A DNA stretch of 36,019 nt, from positions 1 to 36,019 of the forward strand of contig JAGAWQ010000151.1 of assembly GCA_017941345.1 (NCBI GenBank), written 5' to 3'. Numbering within the stretch: the stretch's first letter is position 1; every line of letters begins with the position of its first letter. Shown one piece after another: positions 33,030 to 36,019 of this stretch. The DNA comes from Prevotella sp. GTDB lineage: Bacteria; Bacteroidota; Bacteroidia; Bacteroidales; Bacteroidaceae. A model generated the notes under the pieces. That model searched no databases, was not told where the DNA came from, and was given only the letters and a program-made list of their open reading frames with translations. The translations under genes and the position numbers were made by a program.

Positions 33030-33457
33030 TGATTACTGATGCTGAGATATTGCAGGAGACTATCCGACTGGTGGAGGATTGGGTCAGTGTGACGCTGCCA
33101 GTGAATGGGCAGAGCATGCTGCCGTTTATCATTGGCGGCAAAGAGAGTGTCATCCTGCAAAAGCCGATTCTTCCGAAGGTGGGTAATGTGGTGCTGGCGT
33201 GGGTCGACGGCTCGCGCTATGTGGTTCATCGTATTATCCGTATCGACGGTGATGACGTGACGTTGATGGGCGACGGCAATGTGGCTGGTACGGAGCATTG
33301 CACCAGGAGCGACATCAAAGCCGTAGCGACGCATGTGGTCGGTGCTGACGGAAGGATTTATTATTTGAATAGCAGGTGGAGAAAGTTGACGGCAAAGCTG
33401 TGGTATCGACTGCTCCCCATTAGAAGATATTTATTGGCAATTTATAGAAGATTATGA
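33029..33457 (+). CDS. S24/S26 signal-peptidase-like protein, ER-type Ser/His
   Basis: A 142-residue protein. The VNGQSMLPFI motif gives a nucleophile candidate Ser29 (SxxP box). VVHRIIRIDGDDVTLMGDGN has His67 where bacterial type I signal peptidases have the general-base Lys, followed by GDGN. This Ser/His form with a GDxN box is that of ER-type enzymes (Sec11, SipW). There is no N-terminal membrane anchor, so it may be cytoplasmic or attached to the exporter. Its position between an HPrK-like ATPase and a PqqD-like protein suggests leader-peptide cleavage of an exported, modified peptide. It overlaps the next gene by 4 nt (ATGA). Catalytic activity is inferred. Confidence 0.75.
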   Translation: MITDAEILQETIRLVEDWVSVTLPVNGQSMLPFIIGGKESVILQKPILPKVGNVVLAWVDGSRYVVHRIIRIDGDDVTLMGDGNVAGTEHCTRSDIKAVATHVVGADGRIYYLNSRWRKLTAKLWYRLLPIRRYLLAIYRRL

Positions 33458-33726
33458 GAATCAAGAACGGATTTGTGCTGCGCGAGGTGTGCGGCGAACA
33501 TGTGATTACAGGTGAGGGACTTGGTGCCGTCAACTTTGGAAAGCTGTTGGCTCTTAACGAGTCGGCGGCATGGCTGTGGAAACAGGCACAGGAGATGGGC
33601 GACTTCACCGTCGAGGCGCTGGCTGGGAAATTGTGTGAGGAGTACGACGTGGCTCCCGATGAGGCGAAAACTGATGTTGCCGCCATCGTCAGCGAGTGGG
33701 AAAAAGTCGGAGTCATTTCAGAGTAA
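33454..33726 (+). CDS. PqqD-family peptide-binding protein
   Basis: A 90-residue protein with the PqqD/RRE fold pattern: a beta start (FVLREVCGEHVITGEG), VNFGKLLALNESAAWLWKQAQ, then helices TVEALAGKLCEEYDVAPDEAKTDVAAIVSEWEKVGVI. PqqD proteins bind RiPP leader peptides and present them to modifying enzymes. It overlaps the upstream S26-like gene by 4 nt and is followed by an exporter, but no radical-SAM, cyclase or YcaO partner is seen in the window. The downstream neighbour is separated only by three copies of an AT-rich 14-mer. Confidence 0.82.
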   Translation: MRIKNGFVLREVCGEHVITGEGLGAVNFGKLLALNESAAWLWKQAQEMGDFTVEALAGKLCEEYDVAPDEAKTDVAAIVSEWEKVGVISE

Positions 33727-33731
33727 TCATA

Positions 33732-33773
33732 ATTACTAATTACTCATTACTAATTACTCATTGCAAATTACTC
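33732..33773 (+). repeat. Three tandem copies of a 14-mer before the ABC exporter
   Basis: ATTACTAATTACTC occurs at 33732-33745 and 33746-33759, with a degenerate third copy, ATTGCAAATTACTC, at 33760-33773, ending directly at the ATG. The repeat contains the 20-nt segment found inverted at 33010-33029. Similar AT-rich spacers lie before trpB, trpD and trpF. Confidence 0.85.
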
Positions 33774-35357
33774 ATGATGAACTACGTCAGTTGGTTATGG
33801 CATAACTCGCGGGGCATCCGCTGGAACACGGTGGTACGCATCGTGGTGGGCATCGGGCAGATTACGCTCGGTCTGCTGATGGTATGGCTCAGTCGGCGGT
33901 TTATCGACGAGACCATCCGTACGGGGTCTGCTGACGATGTCGTGCAGATGGTGGTGTGGCTGGTGCTGACCGTGGTTGGCGGCGTGGCCTTGCGTCAGGT
34001 GTATTACTACATGACCACCACAGCCAGCATCCGACAGTCGAACGCTCTCCGGCTGCGCATCTTCAGCCGCTTGTTCCGCCGTCAGCTCTACACGGAGAAG
34101 GAGCTGCACTCGGGTGATGTCTCGTCACGACTGGCAAAGGACATCGAACAGGTGAACACCACGACCACCGACACGCTGCCACAGATGCTCGTCACCATCA
34201 TTCAGCTCTGCGGTGCCTTCCTGCTGATGCGATGGTTCGATGCACGCCTGGCATGGGCGCTGCTGTTGCTGACACCCCTTGCCATCGTCTTCGGAAAACT
34301 CATCGCCCGACGGCTGCGACAGATGACACTCGACATCCGACAGGACGAGAGCCGCATACAGATGCAGGTGCAGGAGAGCATGGAGCATAATGCCATACTC
34401 CGCTCACTTGGCAGCGAACAATGGGTGACAGGGCGACTCGACGCGATGCAGCAGCGACTGCATGGCAATGTGATGCGACGCACATGGTTTACCGTCACGG
34501 CAAGGCTTATCATGGGCTGTGCCTTCGGGTTGGGCTACCTGCTGGCATTCGTCTGGGGTGGTCTGCAACTGCGCACGGGAGCCATCACATTCGGTGTGAT
34601 GACCTCGTTCCTGCAACTGGTAGGCATGATTCAGCACCCTATCCTGCAACTGCTCAACATGGTGCCTGCCGTGATACATACCACCGCAAGCATTGACCGT
34701 CTGGAGGAGATTTCTGCGGAATCAAAACCAGCTGCAAAGTCGGTCATTGCTGACAAATCAGGCTCCATCCGCTTCACCGACGTCAGCTTCCACTATGCCG
34801 ACGGCGACCGGTATGTCATCAACCACTTCACTCACCACTTCAAACCAGGCTCGAAGACAGCCATCATGGGCGAGACGGGCATCGGAAAGACCACCCTGTT
34901 CCGGATAATCCTCGGTTTTATCGAACCGACAAGCGGAACAGTTGAAGTTGGAGGCGAACTGTGTTTCGTGCCGCAGGGCAACACCCTGATGAGTGGCTCG
35001 CTGCGCTACAACCTGCAACTGGCTAAGCCCGATGCCACCGACGAGGAACTGCATGAGGTGCTGCACAGGGCCTGTGCCGACTTCGTCTTCGACCTGCCTA
35101 AGGGCTTGGACACCGAACTCGGAGAACGGGGCGGCGGGCTCAGCGAGGGTCAGGCACAGCGCATAGCCATTGCCCGAGGACTGCTGCACGGCGGCGACAT
35201 TTTCCTGTTCGACGAAATCAGCAGCTCGCTCGATGAAGAGACCGAACGCGAGCTTTACCAACGTCTCTTCTCGTCATATCCCGACAAGACCATGCTCATC
35301 ATCACCCACCGCAAAGCCGTCGTCGACTTATGTGATGAGCCCATTACACTTTGCTGA
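33774..35357 (+). CDS. ABC transporter, fused membrane and ATP-binding domains
   Basis: A 527-residue half-transporter. The frame is open from a GTG at 33696, but that start would translate the AT-rich repeat, so ATG 33774 (or 33777) is chosen. About six membrane helices cover residues 20-300 (VVRIVVGIGQITLGLLMVWL, MVVWLVLTVVGGVAL, LAWALLLLTPLAIVF). The ATPase domain follows: Walker A GETGIGKTT with Lys372, a Q-loop at CFVPQGNTL, the ABC signature as LSEGQ (residues 456-460, not LSGGQ), Walker B DIFLFDEISSSLDEE and the H-loop ITHRK. It has no C39 protease domain. Probably exports the product of the cassette, with leader removal left to the S26-like protein. Confidence 0.9.
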   Translation: MMNYVSWLWHNSRGIRWNTVVRIVVGIGQITLGLLMVWLSRRFIDETIRTGSADDVVQMVVWLVLTVVGGVALRQVYYYMTTTASIRQSNALRLRIFSRLFRRQLYTEKELHSGDVSSRLAKDIEQVNTTTTDTLPQMLVTIIQLCGAFLLMRWFDARLAWALLLLTPLAIVFGKLIARRLRQMTLDIRQDESRIQMQVQESMEHNAILRSLGSEQWVTGRLDAMQQRLHGNVMRRTWFTVTARLIMGCAFGLGYLLAFVWGGLQLRTGAITFGVMTSFLQLVGMIQHPILQLLNMVPAVIHTTASIDRLEEISAESKPAAKSVIADKSGSIRFTDVSFHYADGDRYVINHFTHHFKPGSKTAIMGETGIGKTTLFRIILGFIEPTSGTVEVGGELCFVPQGNTLMSGSLRYNLQLAKPDATDEELHEVLHRACADFVFDLPKGLDTELGERGGGLSEGQAQRIAIARGLLHGGDIFLFDEISSSLDEETERELYQRLFSSYPDKTMLIITHRKAVVDLCDEPITLC

Positions 35358-35365
35358 TACATGCG

Positions 35366-35397
35366 AAAAAGACCGACACCCACGACGGATGCCAGTC
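35366..35397 (-). terminator. Minus-strand intrinsic terminator
   Basis: On the minus strand, GACTGGCATCC and GGGTGTCGGTC form an 11-bp stem with three G-U pairs around GTCGT, followed by TTTTT (35370-35366). In the plus-strand RNA those three positions are A-C mismatches, so it is built for leftward transcription. It lies just downstream of the minus-strand frame ending at 35411. Confidence 0.7.
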
Positions 35398-35410
35398 TTT
35401 CTTTTGAGAG

Positions 35411-35632
35411 CTACTTGATGGTCAGCCATACGGCCTCGCCTCGGTCTTGGGCCTCGACGAGATACTGGCATATCATCTGTATTCCCTGCAGCCGCACCAC
35501 TCGTCTCACCGCATCGTGAATACGCCACGCTTCCGCTTCGTCAAGTTCCGGGTGAACGAAATGGAACAGTTCTTCGTTCCGCTCCCGTTTCCTGGTGTAC
35601 GCCTCGTCCTCGGTTTTCCAGCACCTAAATAT
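35411..35632 (-). pseudogene. Possible small minus-strand gene or remnant (about 73 codons, no ATG start)
   Basis: The leftward frame is open from 35632 to TAG 35413-35411 and reads as plausible protein: ELFHFVHPELDEAEAWRIHD, AVRRVVRLQGIQMICQYLVE, AQDRGEAVWLTIK. A well-formed leftward terminator begins 13 nt after the stop, which supports a real transcription unit. However, the only in-frame ATG is near the end (35476), and an in-frame TAA lies at 35635-35633. It is therefore either a remnant that lost its start or a gene with an unusual start. A TACTTTTG -7-like box lies at 35643-35636, perhaps too close. I do not recognise the family. This is the main content of the 401-nt gap 35358-35758. 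Confidence 0.35.
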
Positions 35633-35682
35633 TTACAAAAGTAGAAATACGGACACAAAATGAAAGTTTTTATCCCATTTTG

Positions 35683-35714
35683 TTTGTTGGTATAAATATT
35701 TTTTGTATCTTTGC
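35683..35714 (+). promoter_or_regulatory. Promoter of the AAA ATPase gene
   Basis: TTTG 35683-35686, a 19-nt spacer and TATCTTTGC 35706-35714 fit the Bacteroidetes consensus, with a leader of about 40 nt to the ATG at 35759. Confidence 0.75.
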
Positions 35715-35758
35715 AAAAGTAATGACGGTTACAGTAATAACGAATACTATTTGAAGGT

Positions 35759-36019
35759 ATGAAATTCTACGATAGGGAAAACGAGCGACAGGTGCTTGGC
35801 GAGGTTTTGCAGCAGAGCCGACGTGAAGCAAGGATGACGGTGTTGATGGGACGCAGACGTATTGGAAAGACAGAACTGTCACAGCGATGTGGTGATGACA
35901 CTGTACTTTATTTCTTTGTAGGAAAGAAAGCGGAGGCGCTGCTGTGCCAGGACTATGTACGTGAGATACGTGAGAAGCTGGATGCACCGATTCTTGGTAC
36001 ACCAACCTCCTTCTCCGAA
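35759..36019 (+). CDS. AAA ATPase of the archaeal-ATPase/DUF234 type (partial, runs off window)
   Basis: The first 87 codons are visible. MKFYDRENERQVLGEVLQQS leads to MTVLMGRRRIGKTEL, with P-loop Lys37, then TVLYFFVGKKAEALLCQDY and IREKLDAP. This start (FYxRExE plus GRRRxGKT) is that of the ATP-binding proteins with a C-terminal DUF234 or restriction-endonuclease-like domain that are very common and mobile in Prevotella and Bacteroides; their role is not established. The gene has its own promoter and is not part of the preceding cassette. The C-terminus lies beyond the window. Confidence 0.82.
   Translation, partial: MKFYDRENERQVLGEVLQQSRREARMTVLMGRRRIGKTELSQRCGDDTVLYFFVGKKAEALLCQDYVREIREKLDAPILGTPTSFSE

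Noticed and set aside
33696-33773. N-terminal extension of the ABC exporter from GTG 33696
   Set aside because: The added residues come from the end of the PqqD-like gene and the AT-rich 14-mer repeats; ATG 33774 fits the family.
1-36019. tRNA, rRNA, CRISPR arrays, transposases, integrases or attachment sites
   Set aside because: None were recognised by eye in either strand. A tRNAscan or IS search would be needed to exclude small or degenerate ones.

Overview
The window looks like a chromosomal segment of a Bacteroidales bacterium, most likely a Prevotella-type member of the Prevotellaceae. The evidence is as follows. Most transcription units are preceded by the Bacteroidetes sigma-ABfr promoter (TTTG, about 20 nt, then TAnnTTTGC). 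Shine-Dalgarno sequences are weak and spacers are AT-rich. Glutamine synthetase is type III (GlnN). The diaminopimelate pathway uses DapL. The trp order is B-E-G-D-C-F-A. Lipoproteins and a secreted protein carry Prevotella-like signal peptides and a WYDLQGRQV-type C-terminal tail.

Layout. Positions 1-4750 hold the end of a Fib_succ_major-like surface protein and three tandem lipoprotein genes that share one signal-peptide cassette; two of them also share lipocalin-like modules and leucine-rich repeats. 4879-7089 is a periplasmic-binding-protein/legumain-type (C13) protease fusion, and 7152-8213 is a membrane AraC-type regulator. 8228-14870 is a complete tryptophan operon. It is headed by a leader peptide with three consecutive Trp codons and an intrinsic terminator, which is a classical attenuator. 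Its trpF is frameshifted at a 7-bp tandem repeat. 15094-21120 is gltBD (glutamate synthase), 21144-23356 is dapF-dapL, 23669-26023 is glnK-amtB-porin, and 26296-28545 is glnN (GSIII). A convergent lrp/asnC gene, metY, a tcdA-like gene lacking its nucleotide-binding loop, and cysK follow. 32169-35357 is a tight four-gene cassette: HPr-kinase-like ATPase, ER-type S26 peptidase-like protein, PqqD-like protein and ABC exporter. The window ends in an AAA ATPase gene.

Function. The centre is a nitrogen and amino-acid superlocus. Ammonium is taken up by AmtB under GlnK, assimilated by GlnN and GltBD, and used for Trp, lysine/peptidoglycan (DapF/DapL) and sulfur amino acids (MetY, CysK). Non-coding DNA supports co-regulation. 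The trp and gltBD promoters align over about 80 nt, including an upstream 13-mer at nearly the same distance from the -7 box. The glnK-amtB and glnN promoters share an identical 19-mer 34-35 nt upstream of the -7 box and lack a clear -33 element.

Most notable for follow-up: the shared nitrogen and tryptophan promoter modules, the trp attenuator, the possibly slippage-prone trpF, the TcdA lacking its ATP loop, the receptor-protease fusion, and the PqqD/HPrK/S26/ABC cassette, which has no visible precursor or maturase. No tRNA, rRNA, CRISPR array or insertion sequence was recognised. All calls are by eye from sequence and family knowledge; no database search was run.
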